NCBI RefSeq assembly: GCF_937858865.1
Contig: NZ_CALLYO010000428.1
Span: 1-6,625 of the forward strand
Source: an uncultured Amaricoccus sp.
GTDB taxonomy: Bacteria > Pseudomonadota > Alphaproteobacteria > Rhodobacterales > Rhodobacteraceae
Direction: 5' to 3'
DNA length: 6,625 nucleotides
The notes below the pieces were generated by a model. That model searched no databases and had not been told where the DNA came from. It was given only the letters and a program-made list of their open reading frames with translations. The position numbers were made by a program, and so were the translations under genes. Below, piece by piece: positions 5,947-6,625 of this stretch; the first letter of the stretch is position 1, and every line of letters begins with the position of its first letter.

Positions 5947-6625
5947 CCGAGACCGCGCTCGCCGCCTGCCCCGCCTGCGCCGCCGCTCCCGAGCCGGAGC
6001 TCCGGGCGGCGGCGCGGACCCCGGCCGCGCTGCGTCGCCTCGAGCTCTCGCTCCCCTCGATCCACTGCGCCGCCTGCATCGCCGGCGTCGAGCGCACCCT
6101 CGACGCCCAGCCCGGCGTCGCCGCCTCGCGGGTCAACCTGACGCTGAAGCGCGTCTCCGTCACCGCCGAGGACACCCCCGGCCTCGAGCCGCGCCTCATC
6201 GCCGCCCTCGAGGCACGGGGCTTCGAGGCCCGCCCGCTCGACAGCGCCGCCCTCGAGGCGACCCGCGTCGACGCCGAGGGGCGCGACCTGCTCGCCCGCA
6301 TCGCCGTGGCCGGCTTCGCCTCGATGAACGTGATGCTGCTCTCGGTCTCGGTCTGGTCCGGCGCCGAAGGCTCGACCCGCGACCTGATGCACTGGATCTC
6401 CGCCGCCATCGCCCTTCCGGCCGTCGCCTTCTCCGCCCAGCCCTTCTTCCGCGGCGCGCTGCGCGCGCTGCGTGCCCGCCGCCTCGACATCGACGTGCCG
6501 ATCTCGACCGCCATCCTGATGGCGCTCGGCGTCAGCCTGATGGAGACCATCGCCTCCGGCCCGCGCGCCTACTACGAAGCGGCGATCATGCTGACCTTCT
6601 TCCTGCTGGTCGGCCGCTACCTCGC
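5943..6625 (+). CDS. ccoI: Copper-translocating P-type ATPase CcoI, N-terminal part (cut by the window edge)
   Basis: The frame opens at an ATG overlapping the ccoH stop (ATGA) and runs off the window after 227 full codons, with no stop. CcoI/FixI is the Cu+ exporting P1B ATPase that supplies copper to the cbb3 CuB centre. Visible parts are an N-terminal CPAC pair (Cys9, Cys12), a heavy-metal-associated domain (about 31-98) with SIHCAACIAGVE carrying Cys42 and Cys45, then helices at about 117-137, 150-168, 185-203 and 211-227. RLDIDVPISTAILMA and YYEAAIMLTFFLLVGRYL are typical of the P1B metal ATPases. The CPC membrane motif, DKTG phosphorylation site and ATP domain would lie past the window, so an intact enzyme cannot be confirmed. 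No clear ribosome site precedes it; coupling to ccoH is likely. Confidence 0.93.
   Translation, partial: MTETALAACPACAAAPEPELRAAARTPAALRRLELSLPSIHCAACIAGVERTLDAQPGVAASRVNLTLKRVSVTAEDTPGLEPRLIAALEARGFEARPLDSAALEATRVDAEGRDLLARIAVAGFASMNVMLLSVSVWSGAEGSTRDLMHWISAAIALPAVAFSAQPFFRGALRALRARRLDIDVPISTAILMALGVSLMETIASGPRAYYEAAIMLTFFLLVGRYL

Noticed and set aside
5838..6550. Two overlapping - strand open frames opposite ccoH and ccoI
   Set aside because: They lie opposite the conserved FixH tail and CcoI metal-binding and membrane domains, and have compositions typical of antisense GC-rich shadows.
1..6625. CRISPR arrays, tRNA or rRNA genes, riboswitches
   Set aside because: No direct-repeat/spacer pattern, cloverleaf, or rRNA-like stretch was seen; nearly all of the window is accounted for by the cco genes.

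Overview
This window is a GC-rich stretch (roughly 70% by eye, with G/C-ending codons) holding an almost complete cbb3-type cytochrome c oxidase locus in the order ccoN-ccoO-ccoQ-ccoP, then ccoG-ccoH-ccoI, all on the + strand. The base composition, the wording of CcoN and CcoG, and the gene order point to an alphaproteobacterium, most likely Rhodobacterales or a relative. The genus cannot be fixed from the window.

Layout: positions 1-118 carry the end of a frameshifted IS3-family OrfA remnant on the - strand. Positions 119-357 are non-coding and contain the ccoN upstream region, including a good candidate Fnr/FixK box (TTGA-N6-GCAA, 261-274). The structural oxidase genes follow: ccoN (358-1956, haem-copper catalytic subunit), ccoO (1969-2694, mono-haem c subunit), ccoQ (2704-2934, small membrane subunit) and ccoP (2924-3796, di-haem c subunit). 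A 144-bp gap holds a strong GC hairpin (3813-3843). The maturation genes come next: ccoG (3941-5497, TTG start, Fe-S membrane oxidoreductase), ccoH (5494-5946) and the first 227 codons of ccoI (5943 to the window edge, Cu+ P-type ATPase). ccoS would be expected just beyond the window but cannot be seen.

How the genes work together: CcoNOP form the high-affinity terminal oxidase used at low oxygen. Electrons pass from the c haems of CcoP and CcoO to haem b and then to the haem b3-CuB centre of CcoN, where O2 is reduced. CcoQ supports assembly or stability. CcoG, CcoH and CcoI deliver and handle copper for CuB and help the complex assemble. Gene spacing is tight: 12, 9, -11, (144), -4 and -4 nt. 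This suggests two translationally coupled blocks, NOQP and GHI, separated by a hairpin-bearing junction.

The locus is a well-known system and I see no undescribed system in it. The points worth a second look are local: the decayed IS beside the operon promoter, the NOQP/GHI junction hairpin, the TTG start of ccoG, and an Ala/Arg-rich linker in CcoG. The long antisense and alternate-frame open frames look like by-products of the GC-rich codon usage.
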